DNA from: Trematomus loennbergii
Lineage: Eukaryota > Chordata > Actinopteri > Perciformes > Nototheniidae
Direction: 5' to 3'
Length of the DNA: 64,000 nucleotides
Assembly (NCBI GenBank): GCA_012861695.1
Contig: JAAOOA010000637.1
Coordinates: forward strand, 169,103 to 233,102
Each line of letters starts with the position of its first letter. Position 1 is the stretch's first letter. Made by a program: the position numbers and the translations under genes. Shown here in pieces: positions 22,911 through 36,253 of the stretch. Under the pieces are notes generated by a model. That model was given only the letters and a program-made list of their open reading frames with translations, had not been told where the DNA came from and ran no database searches.

Positions 22911-23397
22911 ACACAAAGTCCATCCTGCTGTCCTTTTGGATGAAGCACTTGATGGCGGGTCATGCAGCTGATCCTTTGCCACTCCAGTTTATCATTGTAA
23001 CTCAATCTTGAAAATGACTCGGTTAATAATTTCTCAACAATGCCATCACTATCACTGACATGAGCCATCATGAACGAACTTATGCTAATCATAAACTACT
23101 TGTCTACTTCCGCCTATCTTGACCGTTTTATAACACATGCATAAACTTCACAGCGGGCGGAACTTAAAGTCATAAAGTCCACGATAATAAAGCCCGCCCA
23201 TGAAGAGGGAAGATATGATTGGTCAATTGTACTGTCATTTGACATTACTCTCTCGTTCAGTTACTATAGCGGCCCTCTGTGAATCATAGCTGGACCACCA
23301 ATCAGCTCCTGTCTTCACCTCGCAGAGACGAGCTTCTTTCATTTATCAGTATATCACATTTATATAACACTTAGGAAAAACACATGATTTACCAGGA

Positions 23398-24035
23398 GTA
23401 AAAGTAGAAGTACTCAGATCTTGAGTAAAAGTAGAAGTACTCAGATCTTGTACTTGAGTAAAAGTAGAAGTACTCAGATCTTGAGTAAAAGTAGAAGTAC
23501 TCAGATCTTGTACTTGAGTAAAAGTAGAAGTACTCAGATCTTGAGTAAAAGTAGAAGTACTCAGATCTTGTACTTGAGTAAAAGTAGAAGTACTCAGATC
23601 TTGTACTTGAGTAAAAGTAGAAGTACTCAGATCTTGAGTAAAAGTAGAAGTACTCAGATCTTGTACTTGAGTAAAAGTAGAAGTACTCAGATCTTGAGTA
23701 AAAGTAGAAGTACTCAGATCTTGTTCTTGAGTAAAAGTAGAAGTACTCAGATCTTGTTCTTGAGTAAAAGTAGAAGTACTCAGATCTTGTACTTGAGTAA
23801 AAGTAGAAGTACTCAGATCTTGTACTTGAGTAAAAGTAGAAGTACTCAGAGATCTTGTACTTGAGTAAAAGTAGAAGTACTCAGATCTTGTACTTGAGTA
23901 AAAGTAGAAGTACTCAGATCTTGAGTAAAAGTAGAAGTACTCAGATCTTGTACTTGAGTAAAAGTAGAAGTACTCAGATCTTGAGTAAAAGTAGAAGTAC
24001 TCAGATCTTGTACTTGAGTAAAAGTAGAAGTACCA
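23398..24035 (-). repeat. 33/27-bp satellite core, block 1
   Basis: Alternating units of 33 bp (with TTGTAC) and 27 bp (without it) built on AAGTAGAAGTACTCAGATCT. Confidence 0.95.
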
Positions 24036-24299
24036 GAGTGTAGGAATACTGTAAGTAAAAGTCCTGCATTCAAAATGTTCCTCAAGTGAAAGTATAAAAG
24101 TATTCTCATCAAAATATAGTGAAAGTAGCGACAGTAAAAGTAGTCATTGTGCAGATTGGTCCATTTCAGAATAATATATTGATATGTTTTATAATGATTG
24201 ATCATGAAAGTGTTCTTCACCTCGCAGAGACGAGCTTCTTTCATTTATCAGTATATCACATTATATATAATAAACACTTAGGAAAAACACATGATTTAC

Positions 24300-24870
24300 C
24301 AGGAGTAAAAGTAGAAGTACTCAGATCTTGAGTAAAAGTAGAAGTACTCAGATCTTGTACTTGAGTAAAGTAGAAGTACTCAGATCTTGAGTAAAAGTAG
24401 AAGTACTCAGATCTTGTACTTGAGTAAAAGTAGAAGTACTCAGATCTTGAGTAAAAGTTGAAGTACTCAGATCTTGTACTTGAGTAAAGTAGAAGTACTC
24501 AGATCTTGAGTAAAAGTTGAAGTACTCAGATCTTGAGTAAAAGTAGAAGTACTCAGATCTTGAGTAAAAGTAGAAGTACTCAGATCTTGTACTTGAGTAA
24601 AAGTAGAAGTACTCAGATCTTGTACTTGAGTAAAAGTAGAAGTACTCAGATCTTGTACTTGAGTAAAAGTAGAAGTACTCAGAGATCTTGTACTTGAGTA
24701 AAAGTAGAAGTACTCAGATCTTGTACTTGAGAAAAGTAGAAGTACTCAGATCTTGAGTAAAAGTAGAAGTACTCAGATCTTGTACTTGAGTAAAAGTAGA
24801 AGTACTCAGATCTTGAGTAAAAGTAGAAGTACTCAGATCTTGTACTTGAGTAAAAGTAGAAGTACCAGAG
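24300..24870 (-). repeat. 33/27-bp satellite core, block 2
   Basis: Same units as block 1, with several single-base deletions (GTAAAGTAG for GTAAAAGTAG). Confidence 0.95.
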
Positions 24871-25136
24871 TGTAGGACTACTGTAAGTAAAAGTCCTGCA
24901 TTCAAAATGTTCCTCAAGTGAAAGTATAAAGTATTCTCATCAAAATATAGTGAAAGTAGCGACAGTAAAAGTAGTCATTGTGCAGATTGGTCCATTTCAG
25001 AATAATATATATGATATGTTTTATAATGATTGATCATGAAAGTGTTCTTCACCTCGCAGAGACGAGCTTCTTTCATTTATCAGTATATCACATTATATAT
25101 AATATAACACTTAGGAAAAACACATGATTTACCAGG

Positions 25137-26430
25137 AGTAAAAGTAGAAGTACTCAGATCTTGAGTAAAAGTAGAAGTACTCAGATCTTGTACTTGAGTA
25201 AAAGTAGAAGTACTCAGATCTTGAGTAAAAGTAGAAGTACTCAGATCTTGTACTTGAGTAAAAGTAGAAGTACTCAGATCTTGAGTAAAAGTTGAAGTAC
25301 TCAGATCTTGTACTTGAGTAAAAGTAGAAGTACTCAGATCTTGAGTAAAAGTTGAAGTACTCAGATCTTGAGTAAAAGTAGAAGTACTCAGATCGTGAGT
25401 AAAAGTAGAAGTACTCAGATCTTGTACTTGAGTAAAAGTAGAAGTACTCAGATCTTGTACTTGAGTAAAAGTAGAAGTACTCAGATCTTGTACTTGAGTA
25501 AAAGTAGAAGTACTCAGATCTTGTACTTGAGTAAAAGTAGAAGTAGTCAGATCTTGAGTAAAAGTAGAAGTACTCAGATCTTGTACTTGAGTAAAAGTAG
25601 AAGTACTCAGATCTTGAGTAAAAGTAGAAGTACTCAGATCTTGTACTTGAGTAAAAGTAGAAGTACTCAGATCTTGAGTAAAAGTAGAAGTACTCAGATC
25701 TTGTACTTGAGTAAAAGTAGAAGTACTCAGATCTTGAGTAAAAGTTGAAGTACTCAGATCTTGTACTTGAGTAAAAGTAGAAGTACTCAGATCTTGAGTA
25801 AAAGTAGAAGTACTCAGATCTTGAGTAAAAGTAGAAGTACTCAGATATTGAGTAAAAGTAGAAGTACTCAGATCTTGAGTAAAAGTTGAAGTACTCAGAT
25901 CTTGAGTAAAAGTAGAAGTACTCAGATCTTGAGTAAAAGTAGAAGTACTCAGATCTTGTACTTGAGTAAAAGTAGAAGTACTCAGATCTTGTACTTGAGT
26001 AAAAGTAGAAGTACTCAGATCTTGTACTTGAGTAAAAGTAGAAGTACTCAGATCTTGTACTTGAGTAAAGTAGAAGTACTCAGATCTTGAGTAAAAGTAG
26101 AAGTACTCAGATCTTGTACTTGAGTAAAAGTAGAAGTACTCAGATCTTGAGTAAAAGTAGAAGTAATCAGATCTTGTACTTGAGTAAAAGTAGAAGTACT
26201 CAGATCTTGAGTAAAAGTAGAAGTACTCAGATCTTGTACTTGAGTAAAGTAGAAGTACTCAGATCTTGAGTAAAAGTTGAAGTACTCAGATCTTGTACTT
26301 GAGTAAAAGTAGAAGTACTCAGATCTTGAGTAAAAGTAGAAGTACTCAGATCTTGAGTAAAAGTAGAATACTCAGATCTTGAGTTAAGTTGAAGTACTCA
26401 GATCTTGTACTTGAGTTAACGTAGAAGTAC
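25137..26430 (-). repeat. 33/27-bp satellite core, block 3
   Basis: A longer array in which a 60-bp dimer repeats exactly (for example 25561-25740). It is near-identical to block 6. Confidence 0.95.
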
Positions 26431-26952
26431 CAGAGGGTAGGAATGCTCTGTTACAGTAAATATAGTAATATTCAGATTTGTTCTGTAAATATTCCAACTT
26501 TTAAGGTTAATAAGTTAAATATGAAATAAATCACTCAATTTAGCAAGACATGAATTATAAAAATGAAGAGAAATACTATTAAATTATAAATATAACATGT
26601 ACAGGAAACCTAAATATGGAATTGAAGAAAGTCATTTAAAAAAGAAAACAAACACTTTTTTCTTGGAAATGTTCAATAACTCGTGATACAGTGAAGGGCT
26701 ACCAAAGCACTGTTGGTTAAACTTCACTTATTTTAAAACCAATAAACTTTTGAGCCTTCATTTTACTTTCTATCCCACGGTCTTTGAACGTTACCTGCTC
26801 AGGGAAACAGACACAGCCTTTCTGTCTCCTTCTAGAATGTGTCTTAATAAGCACAGTCCCTTATAATAGTTCTAAGGTACATGTATTGTATTAAATTAGA
26901 GTTTGAGTCAGCCCCTGCAGCTGCGTCTCCCGGCCAGCAGGGGCAGACAAAC
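26431..26952. repeat. Shared flank, copy 1
   Basis: Matches 30010-30541 almost base for base (GGTAGGAATGCTCTGTTACA onward). It ends at GCAGACAAACC, where the next block begins abruptly. Confidence 0.9.
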
Positions 26953-27104
26953 CGCAGATTGGTCCATTTCAGAATAATATATATGATATGTTTTATAATG
27001 ATTGATCATGAAGTGTTCTTCACCTCGCAGAGACGAGCTTCTTTCATTTATCAGTATTCACATTATATATAATATAACACTTAGGAAAAACACATGATTA
27101 CCAG

Positions 27105-27625
27105 GAGTAAAAGTAGAAGTACTCAGATCTTGAGTAAAGTAGAAGTACTCAGATCTTGTACTTGAGTAAAAGTAGAAGTACTCAGATCTGAGTAAAAGTA
27201 GAAGTACTCAGATCTTGTACTTGAGTAAAAGTAGAAGTACTCAGATCTTGAGTAAAAGTTGAAGTACTCAGATCTTGTACTTGAGTAAAAGTAGAAGTAC
27301 TCAGATCTTGTACTTGAGTAAAAGTAGAAGTACTCAGATCTTGTACTTGAGTAAAAGTAGAAGTACTCAGATCTTGTACTTGAGTAAAAGTAGAAGTACT
27401 CAGATCTTGTACTTGAGTAAAAGTAGAAGTACTCAGAGATCTTGTACTTGAGTAAAAGTAGAAGTACTCAGATCTTGTACTTGAGTAAAAGTAGAAGTAC
27501 TCAGATCTTGAGTAAAAGTAGAAGTACTCAGATCTTGTACTTGAGTAAAAGTAGAAGTACTCAGATCTTGAGTAAAAGTAGAAGTACTCAGATCTTGTAC
27601 TTGAGTAAAAGTAGAAGTACCGAGT
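27105..27625 (-). repeat. 33/27-bp satellite core, block 4
   Basis: Same units, ending in the tail TACTGTAAGTAAAAGTCCTG. Confidence 0.95.
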
Positions 27626-27884
27626 GTAGGAATACTGTAAGTAAAAGTCCTGCATTCAAATGTTCCTCAAGTGAAAGTATAAAAGTATTCTCATCAAATA
27701 TAGTGAAAGTAGCGACAGTAAAGTAGTCATTGTGCAGATTGGTCCATTTCAGAATATATATATGATATGTTTTATAATGATTGATCATGAAAGTGTTCTT
27801 CACTCGCAGAGACGAGCTTCTTTCATTTATCAGTATATCACATTATATATAATATAACACTTAGGAAAACACATGATTTACCAG

Positions 27885-28460
27885 GAGTAAAAGTAGAAGT
27901 ACTCAGATCTTGAGTAAAAGTAGAAGTACTCAGATCTTGTACTTGAGTAAAAGTAGAAGTACTCAGATCTTGAGTAAAAGTAGAAGTACTCAGATCTTGT
28001 ACTGAGTAAAAGTAGAAGTACTCAGATCTTGAGTAAAAGTTGAAGTACTCAGATCTTGTACTTGAGTAAAAGTAGAAGTACTCAGATCTTGAGTAAAAGT
28101 TGAAGTACTCAGATCTTGAGTAAAAGTAGAAGTACTCAGATCTTGAGTAAAAGTAGAAGTACTCAGATCTTGTACTTGAGTAAAAGTAGAAGTACTCAGA
28201 TCTTGTACTTGAGTAAAAGTAGAAGTACTCAGATCTTGTACTTGAGTAAAAGTAGAAGTACTCAGAGATCTTGTACTTGAGTAAAAGTAGAAGTACTCAG
28301 ATCTTGTACTTGAGTAAAAGTAGAAGTACTCAGATCTTGAGTAAAAGTAGAAGTACTCAGATCTTGTACTTGAGTAAAAGTAGAAGTACTCAGATCTTGA
28401 GTAAAAGTAGAAGTACTCAGATCTTGTACTTGAGTAAAAGTAGAAGTACCAGAGTGTAGG
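27885..28460 (-). repeat. 33/27-bp satellite core, block 5
   Basis: Near copy of block 2, with the same GTTGAAG variants in the same order. Confidence 0.95.
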
Positions 28461-28721
28461 AATACTGTAAGTAAAAGTCCTGCATTCAAAATGTTCCTCA
28501 AGTGAAAGTATAAAAGTATTCTCATCAAAATATAGTGAAAGTAGCGACAGTAAAAGTAGTCATTGTGCAGATTGGTCCATTTCAGAATAATATATATGAT
28601 ATGTTTTATAATGATTGATCATGAAAGTGTTCTTCACTCGCAGAGACGAGCTTCTTTCATTTATCAGTATATCACATTATATATAATATAACACTTAGGA
28701 AAAACACATGATTTACCAGGA

Positions 28722-30015
28722 GTAAAAGTAGAAGTACTCAGATCTTGAGTAAAAGTAGAAGTACTCAGATCTTGTACTTGAGTAAAAGTAGAAGTACTCA
28801 GATCTTGAGTAAAAGTAGAAGTACTCAGATCTTGTACTTGAGTAAAAGTAGAAGTACTCAGATCTTGAGTAAAAGTTGAAGTACTCAGATCTTGTACTTG
28901 AGTAAAAGTAGAAGTACTCAGATCTTGAGTAAAAGTTGAAGTACTCAGATCTTGAGTAAAAGTAGAAGTACTCAGATCGTGAGTAAAAGTAGAAGTACTC
29001 AGATCTTGTACTTGAGTAAAAGTAGAAGTACTCAGATCTTGTACTTGAGTAAAAGTAGAAGTACTCAGATCTTGTACTTGAGTAAAAGTAGAAGTACTCA
29101 GATCTTGTACTTGAGTAAAAGTAGAAGTACTCAGATCTTGAGTAAAAGTAGAAGTACTCAGATCTTGTACTTGAGTAAAAGTAGAAGTACTCAGATCTTG
29201 AGTAAAAGTAGAAGTACTCAGATCTTGTACTTGAGTAAAAGTAGAAGTACTCAGATCTTGAGTAAAAGTAGAAGTACTCAGATCTTGTACTTGAGTAAAA
29301 GTAGAAGTACTCAGATCTTGAGTAAAAGTTGAAGTACTCAGATCTTGTACTTGAGTAAAAGTAGAAGTACTCAGATCTTGAGTAAAAGTAGAAGTACTCA
29401 GATCTTGAGTAAAAGTAGAAGTACTCAGATATTGAGTAAAAGTAGAAGTACTCAGATCTTGAGTAAAAGTTGAAGTACTCAGATCTTGAGTAAAAGTAGA
29501 AGTACTCAGATCTTGAGTAAAAGTAGAAGTACTCAGATCTTGTACTTGAGTAAAAGTAGAAGTACTCAGATCTTGTACTTGAGTAAAAGTAGAAGTACTC
29601 AGATCTTGTACTTGAGTAAAAGTAGAAGTACTCAGATCTTGTACTTGAGTAAAAGTAGAAGTACTCAGATCTTGAGTAAAAGTAGAAGTACTCAGATCTT
29701 GTACTTGAGTAAAAGTAGAAGTACTCAGATCTTGAGTAAAAGTAGAAGTAATCAGATCTTGTACTTGAGTAAAAGTAGAAGTACTCAGATCTTGAGTAAA
29801 AGTAGAAGTACTCAGATCTTGTACTTGAGTAAAAGTAGAAGTACTCAGATCTTGAGTAAAAGTTGAAGTACTCAGATCTTGTACTTGAGTAAAAGTAGAA
29901 GTACTCAGATCTTGAGTAAAAGTAGAAGTACTCAGATCTTGAGTAAAAGTAGAAGTACTCAGATCTTGAGTTAAAGTTGAAGTACTCAGATCTTGTACTT
30001 GAGTTAACGTAGAAG
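28722..30015 (-). repeat. 33/27-bp satellite core, block 6
   Basis: Near copy of block 3, with the same rare variants at the same relative positions. A 473-codon minus-strand frame crosses it and is an artefact of the repeat period. Confidence 0.95.
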
Positions 30016-30545
30016 TACCAGAGGGTAGGAATGCTCTGTTACAGTAAATATAGTAATATTCAGATTTGTTCTGTAAATATTCCAACTTTTAAGGTTAATA
30101 AGTTAAATATGAAATAAATCACTCAATTTAGCAAGACATGAATTATAAAAATGAAGAGAAATACTATTAAATTATAAATATAACATGTACAGGAAACCTA
30201 AATATGGAATTGAAGAAAGTCATTTAAAAAAGAAAACAAACACTTTTTTCTTGGAAATGTTCAATAACTCGTGATACAGTGAAGGGCTACCAAAGCACTG
30301 TTGGTTAAACTTCACTTATTTTAAAACCAATAAACTTTTGAGCCTTCATTTTACTTTCTATCCCACGGTCTTTGAACGTTACCTGCTCAGGGAAAACAGA
30401 CACAGCCTTTCTGTCTCCTTCTAGAATGTGTCTTAATAAGCACAGTCCCTTATAAATAGTTCTAAGGTACATGTATTGTATTAAATTAGAGTTCTGAGTC
30501 AGCCCCTGCAGCTGCGTCTCCCGGCCAGCAGGGGGCAGACACAAA

Positions 30546-31474
30546 CCTTCCCTCGGCATGTTTTCATATCGAGTTATTTTAGAGATTCTGCTCTGATTTA
30601 AACCAGCAACCTTTCCATCGCTGTGAGCTCCCTCTCTGCCGTGGACATGGTGTTGATGAGGGTGCTGCCCTTTGATCACTTTCAATATTCTGATCTGATG
30701 CTTTTTGAAACATCTGTGTGACCTTCTCTTTGTGTTTCAATCCTGTAAAGAAAAGAGTCTTTAGTGATTGATGTGAACACTCCTCATATAACTGTTAACC
30801 TTCTACTTCCTACTCTAAGAGGAGATGCAAGCCTAACAATTCATGACGATTCAAAACAATAAAACATTTGTAAAAAATACATTTATGTTGAGAGGAAGTT
30901 TCATCGCATCCAGAAGAAACATTAATGTTTTTTATTTCCTCGAAGTATATAAATCCATATTACAGATAGCATGTGTTTACCTTCATGATGGCTAAATTAA
31001 AAGGGGGAAAGGTAACACAAATATATAAATGTGGGAAAAGTGATTTTATAGTATGTCAAAAAAAAAAAAAAAGAAATCAGCGTATAGTCTGTCGAAAAAA
31101 AATATATAAATGTAAAAAGTTTTAAAAAAGGAAACATGAGAAGATGCTGTTCGCGAGATAATAATAATAATCAATAATATTATAGATCGTTGTTTAAATT
31201 GATATTATGATGGCTAAATAAAGAGAGTTGATGGCAGTCAGCAGATATGAAAACGTTTCTTAAACAGCCACAGTATACATGAGAGTAACACCTACGTCAC
31301 TTCCGGGCGAAAATTACGGCCCCGCCCACTTTTGGGGGAAAACAACGCTGTCATTTGAATGGCGGTCAATACACATTCTGAAGTTTTTGCCAATCGATCA
31401 GAATTTTTGAAAACCGTGGATTTGTGGATCTTCAAAGAGCCCGATTACGATGGCCAGTCAGGCAAACAATTACA
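30546..31474. other. No gene recognised
   Basis: AT-rich. The segment ACGGCCCCGCCCACTTTTGG near 31317 resembles 46400-46440 in the mucin intron, so part of it is an unclassified repeat. Confidence 0.4.
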
Positions 31475-32460
31475 TTAAAGTGGACCTATCATGCTATATT
31501 TAAATGATATATTGTAGGGCCATACCTATAAGGTATATTTATACGTTTCTGTTTTCAAAATACCAAACAGATCATGCATTTTAGCCATGCCTCATTTCGC
31601 TCTATTTGCTGTTCTCCAGCCCTGTTTTTGCAGGGGGCTGATTCTGTGAGCTGCAGCTGACCACGCCCCCTGCAGGAGAGGGGAGCCGTGCTGTGATCAA
31701 GTCAGAAGAGGGGGAGAAAAAGAGATCTCCGTCCTCCGTGTTTTATTATATAGAGTCGTTATTCATTTGTTTTAAAGCTCAATAAATAACAAAGAAGACC
31801 TTTGACGGCACTTTTCTAATTTTGTCCGGAAGATTTAAACTTTAACGGACATCTTGACCGGCGAAAGAAACTGAAACTGAAACTCTGCCGCACGGTCCCC
31901 TCGTTCCTTGGAAGAGGCGGAGAGGTGGGTGTTTGTCATCTGCTGGTGGACTAACCGGAGAGAATTACAGTGCTTGCCTCGACGGGGAGGGATTGCATTG
32001 AATTAAAGCAGCGGGAGCAAACGCTTGCCTCGGGGAGGCAGAAAGAAAGCCACAGCGGAGAATAAAACAGAAGGGTAACCATGGTAACTATGGGCGGGAA
32101 GTCTTCTTCGCTGCTTTTGTGGCAGACTACAGCGCCACTTACAGGCCTGGCATATGTACTACAGCGTCTCCAGCGCTTTCGAGCGGCAATGGCCGGCCGT
32201 GGCCCAACCCCACATTCCCCTGATAGGTGGAGAGTTGGTCCAATAGCCGTAGCGCCACTTCTGTGATGTCATTGAAGTGTTCAAATCTGGATCAGTTTTT
32301 ATCAGATCCGTTGCAGCCCCTTTTTTAGAGATTTGGGTATGGAGGAAAATAGAGAGGGTTGTGTTTTCTGACACTTGGTGAGTTCCCTGGAACACCGGGG
32401 ACACATATTCATGTAGAAAAGACGTACACAAGTGCATTTTGCATGATAGGTCCCCTTTAA
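31475..32460. mobile_element. TTAA MITE, copy 2 (uninterrupted)
   Basis: 986 bp from TTAA at 31475 to TTAA at 32460 with inverted termini AGTGGACCTATCATGC and AGGGGACCTATCATGC. This is the best reference copy for the family. It contains TACATGAATATGTGTCC near the right end, the site that is tandemly expanded in two other copies. Confidence 0.88.
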
Positions 32461-32516
32461 GTTATTTGAAATCGACGATCGGGCTCGATAGATATAGAAG
32501 GATTTTAATACTGACT

Positions 32517-32518
<2 letters not shown>

Positions 32519-32558
<40 letters not shown>

Positions 32559-32647
32559 ACACACCACACACACACACACACACACAACACACACACACAC
32601 ACCCACACCCACACACTGAGACACACACTGAGACACACACACACTGA

Positions 32648-32696
<49 letters not shown>

Positions 32697-32855
32697 AGAC
32701 AGACAGACACACACACCCTCGGAGAGACACACACAGACACATACAGACAAACACAAACATACATACACACACACACAGGCACACAAACACACACAGAGAG
32801 ACACAAACACACACACAGACACAGACACAAGCACACAAACACACACAGAGAGACA

Positions 32856-32898
<43 letters not shown>

Positions 32899-32958
32899 AC
32901 AAGCACACACAGAGAGAGACACAAACACACACACACACACACATATTCAGACCCCAAC

Positions 32959-33000
<42 letters not shown>

Positions 33001-33061
33001 ACACACACACACAGAGAGAGACACAGACACACACACCCTCAGACACACGCACAGACACACA
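32519..33061 (+). repeat. (CA)n microsatellite with GAGA interruptions
   Basis: Long imperfect CA array with CACAGAGAGACACA-type subrepeats. Confidence 0.97.
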
Positions 33062-33630
33062 CCTTTCAGAGGCATGTTTTCATTTAAAGGGGCTATTCTG
33101 CTTTCATTTTATCGAAGGATTTTAATAATAATAATAATTTTAGAATTTAAAAACATTTATTTTGACAAAAGCAGTTAATTTAGAAATTAGCCATAAAAAG
33201 ATAAAATACAATTAAATAAATGTGTGTGAGAAACTAAGAGTCCAAAGGTGCACTGAACAGTAAAATGATCAATTTAATAAATACGAGTATACTGCACGTT
33301 GTTTTTTTAATATATCCAGATTTCATGTAAGTACATTTCTATATAGTTTAAATTGTTTTTTTTTTTATTTAGTTTTCTCACAGTTTCTCTCTTCTAACTG
33401 CGTTCATGTATACACCTCGTACACCACACTCCTCGTATGTGTTAACCTACGTTTATAAATCTGATTCTGATTTACTTGAGAAGTTGTTAAAGTAAGAGTG
33501 TGTACTTTCACTAACAACATCAACAACAATTATAAATATGTGAACAATGGTTAGTCAGAAACATGCAGTGGATTGTGAGTACAGATTAACTTTCTGTAAT
33601 CAGAGCATTTATGATTAATGACGGTCATAT
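33062..33630. other. No gene recognised
   Basis: AT-rich unique-looking sequence between two CA arrays. Confidence 0.4.
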
Positions 33631-33635
33631 TTAAC

Positions 33636-33643
33636 CCCCCCCC

Positions 33644-33683
<40 letters not shown>

Positions 33684-33763
33684 ACACACACACACACACA
33701 CCACACACACACCATACACACACACACACACACACACACAACACACCACACACACACCCACAC

Positions 33764-33797
<34 letters not shown>

Positions 33798-33820
33798 ACA
33801 CACACACACACACACACACT
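33636..33820 (+). repeat. Poly-C then (CA)n microsatellite
   Basis: A 13-C run followed by an interrupted CA array. Confidence 0.97.
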
Positions 33821-34139
33821 CTCCGCTCTGTGCAGCTCTTTGTGAAGGAATCCACAAAAGGGAACCTGAAGATCCACTGTTCCCCTTTCACACAATACAG
33901 AGGAAACTGAGACACATGAGAGGCCGTCTAGCTCACAACTCATACTTGGTCTTACAAACAATATCAGAATCTCACACATACACCATTAAACTCTTTTATA
34001 CATATAGCTAAACACTTTTACACGCACAATCATACCCTCTTTCACACACACACTTTTGTCTGGGCCATAAATCAAACTTACTTACATACCAACTGTACTT
34101 TCTTAGAAACACTATTATTCCCACTTACAGACCACATCA

Positions 34140-34430
34140 TACTACAATATAATACTCTAGTAGTGTATGCAAGATAGAAAACATTGTGTGTGAGAGAGAA
34201 TGATAGTGTATGTGAGAGAGGGATTGTAGTATGTATGAGGGTATAGTAGTGTGTGTGAGAGAGAATGATAGTGTATGTGAGAGAGGGATTGTAGTATGTA
34301 TGAGGGTATAGTAGTGTGTATGAGGTATAGTAGTGTGTATGAGGGTATAGTAGTGTGTGTGAGAGAGAATGATAGTGTATGTGAGAGAGGAGTTGTAGTA
34401 TGTATGAGGGTATAGTAGTGTGTGTGTCAC
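34140..34430 (+). repeat. Imperfect minisatellite (about 65 and 19 bp units)
   Basis: Repeats of GAGAGAGAATGATAGTGTAT and GTATGAGGGTATAGTAGTGT. Confidence 0.9.
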
Positions 34431-34711
34431 TATAAAACACTTATTAATGCCTTATTCTACATGACCATATTCTACAAGTAATAAGCCATTAGCTGAGAGT
34501 TTTTCCTCAATAACCCTCTAATTAGTGCTTATTGTAAGTAAGGAAGTTGTTTGGTCTTAATATGCTCAATATGGGCCTAATAAGGCAGTAGTACCACAAG
34601 AATAGTAATTCTCCACACTTAACAAATATGACATATCCTTATGTAACAAGACATGAAACTATAAGTGTTAATTAAGTCTAAATAACTCAAAATTAGGTAT
34701 TTCTATCGAAG

Positions 34712-34890
34712 AATGACATTACATGACATGTTACTTGTTAGACGCTTTTATCCAAAGCGACTTACATACTCAATCTGTGGGGTCTCAGGGACACAACGAC
34801 ATGCTGACTGCAGTGGGTTTGAACCTGTGACCCCTGATCCGAACCTACACACAACCCACTGCGCCACACGCCTCCACAGAAGAACATGTT
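34712..34890 (+). mobile_element. SINE-like fish repeat, second copy
   Basis: Same blocks as 18950-19130: TTATCCAAAGCGACTTACAT, then ACACAACGACATGCTGACTG and GGTTTGAACCTGTGA. Confidence 0.6.
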
Positions 34891-35379
34891 CCCTATTTTA
34901 AAGTGAAGTCTTGTTCATAACCAATAAGCTAGTAGTTTGACTCTAATTGACCTGAACAGGTTCCCTATTCTAAAGTTGCCTCCTCTTCACACTTTGTAAA
35001 TACATGATAGCACGCAACTACTGAAATGAACCTCAACAGCACATGAACAAAGTAGGCACACGTTGAAATATCTGTTTTATTAAACCACTAAAGAGAGGTT
35101 CAGACACATACCAAAACATGTCAAGTTTCTCCAAGGCTGAGAACACAGCCTGTACTTTTGAATAAACAGATTTTTAACAGAGTTTATGTATCTGTGATCA
35201 TACTGTGTGACCTGCTTTACACAATAGGTGTACTGTTCTCTCTATGTGTTGTACTGTCTCAGTGTGAACATAGATTAAACAGCCAGCCAAACTCTTTTGA
35301 GAGCCAGGGAATGAGCAGCCATGCTCCTTTAGTTCAAGGTTCAAGGTTCTTTATTGTCAAACACAAGAACAGGAACACA

Positions 35380-35905
35380 TATGTGAGAATGCTGTTCATT
35401 GACTACAGTTCAGCATTCAATACCATTGTGCCCTCCAAGCTGGCCATCAAGCTCAGAGAGCTCGGGCTCAACAGCGCCCTCTGTGACTGGATCCTGAACT
35501 TCCTGACGGGCAGACCCCAGGCAGTGCGGTTGGGAAACATCACATCCTCCACCCTGATTCTCAACACCGGTGCCCCTCAAGGCTGCGTGCTCAGCCCTCT
35601 CCTCTACTCCCTGTTCACCCACGACTGCGTGGCCACACACAGCTCCAACACCATCGTGAAGTTTGCTGATGACACGACCGTCATCGGCCAGATCACAGAC
35701 GATGACGAGACGGCGTACAGAGAGGAGGTCGAAAACCTGACATCTTGGTGCCAGGATAACAACCTCCATCTCAACATCAGCAAAACAAAGGAGCTGATTG
35801 TGGATTACAGGAAGCAGCAGGGAGAGGGACACGCCCCCATCGCCATCAATGGGACTACGGTGGAGAGAGTCAGCAGCTTCAGGTTCCTCGGTGTTATTGA
35901 TGAAT
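35380..35905 (+). mobile_element. L2/Rex-like LINE reverse transcriptase, central part
   Basis: An open plus-strand frame encodes the RT core: [37 protein letters not shown] and the catalytic FADDT motif, then [12 protein letters not shown] and FRFLGV. It is truncated at both ends. The expected continuation (LGVHIS...) is interrupted at about 35905 and resumes only near 36650. The sequence is well conserved, so the insertion was fairly recent. Confidence 0.9.
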
Positions 35906-36253
35906 CGTGATCTTCTCGCTCCCAGGAAAGAAACTTAAAATAATGAGACTAATGGAGTCTCTGAAAAGGTTCAAATGGGTACTTTAATTAAGTAACGTGG
36001 TTAAAGAACAAGCATAGGTAAGGAAGAGACAAAGCCGGTGTTGTCTCTCGGGAGGCTGCAGCGAAGACAAGAGACCGTGTTGTCCTTTCCGATCTCCTTT
36101 ATCTTCTTCTCGTTCTCTCCCGCTGTGTAGATTGGTGACCGCCCTCCGCGTCTTCAATGTTCGACATCGCGTGAAACAGAGGATTTCGACATTTTGCATT
36201 CCTTGCTTACTTCCATAAGCCTTTTCTCCTCCTTATCTCTTTCATGACTTTTT
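35906..36253 (-). mobile_element. Possible LTR fragment interrupting the LINE
   Basis: The block splits the LINE frame. On the minus strand it has a GC-richer core and an ATTAAAGTACCC signal-like motif near 35980, which resembles a retroelement LTR. No matching second LTR, primer binding site or internal gene was seen, so this is tentative. Confidence 0.25.

Larger units (their letters stand above)
23312..30545 (-). repeat. Higher-order satellite of the AGTACTT element, six blocks
   Basis: Six blocks begin with CTTCACCTCGCAGAGACGAG near 23312, 24214, 25047, 27018, 27798 and 28633. Each holds a 5' leader, a 33/27-bp satellite core and, in blocks 1, 2, 4 and 5, the tail CAGAGTGTAGG then TTTACTTGAGG-type sequence (reversed). 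Blocks 3 and 6 instead end in a shared 520-bp flank (26430-26950 and 30010-30545). Private variants such as GATCGTGAG (25393 and 28977) and GATATTGAG recur about 3585 bp apart, showing duplication of the whole multi-block segment. Confidence 0.9.

Noticed and set aside
28664..30085. 473-codon frame rich in STSTFTQ
   Set aside because: Satellite artefact of the 33/27-bp repeat, with the complementary strand also open.
23312..30545. Regular repeats that might suggest a CRISPR array
   Set aside because: Units are directly adjacent with no unique spacers, no cas genes are present, and the DNA is clearly vertebrate.
30305..30685. 126-codon minus-strand frame (MKVIKGQHPHQHHVHG)
   Set aside because: No recognisable domain, and it overlaps the duplicated flank of the satellite region. 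Treated as chance or repeat-derived.
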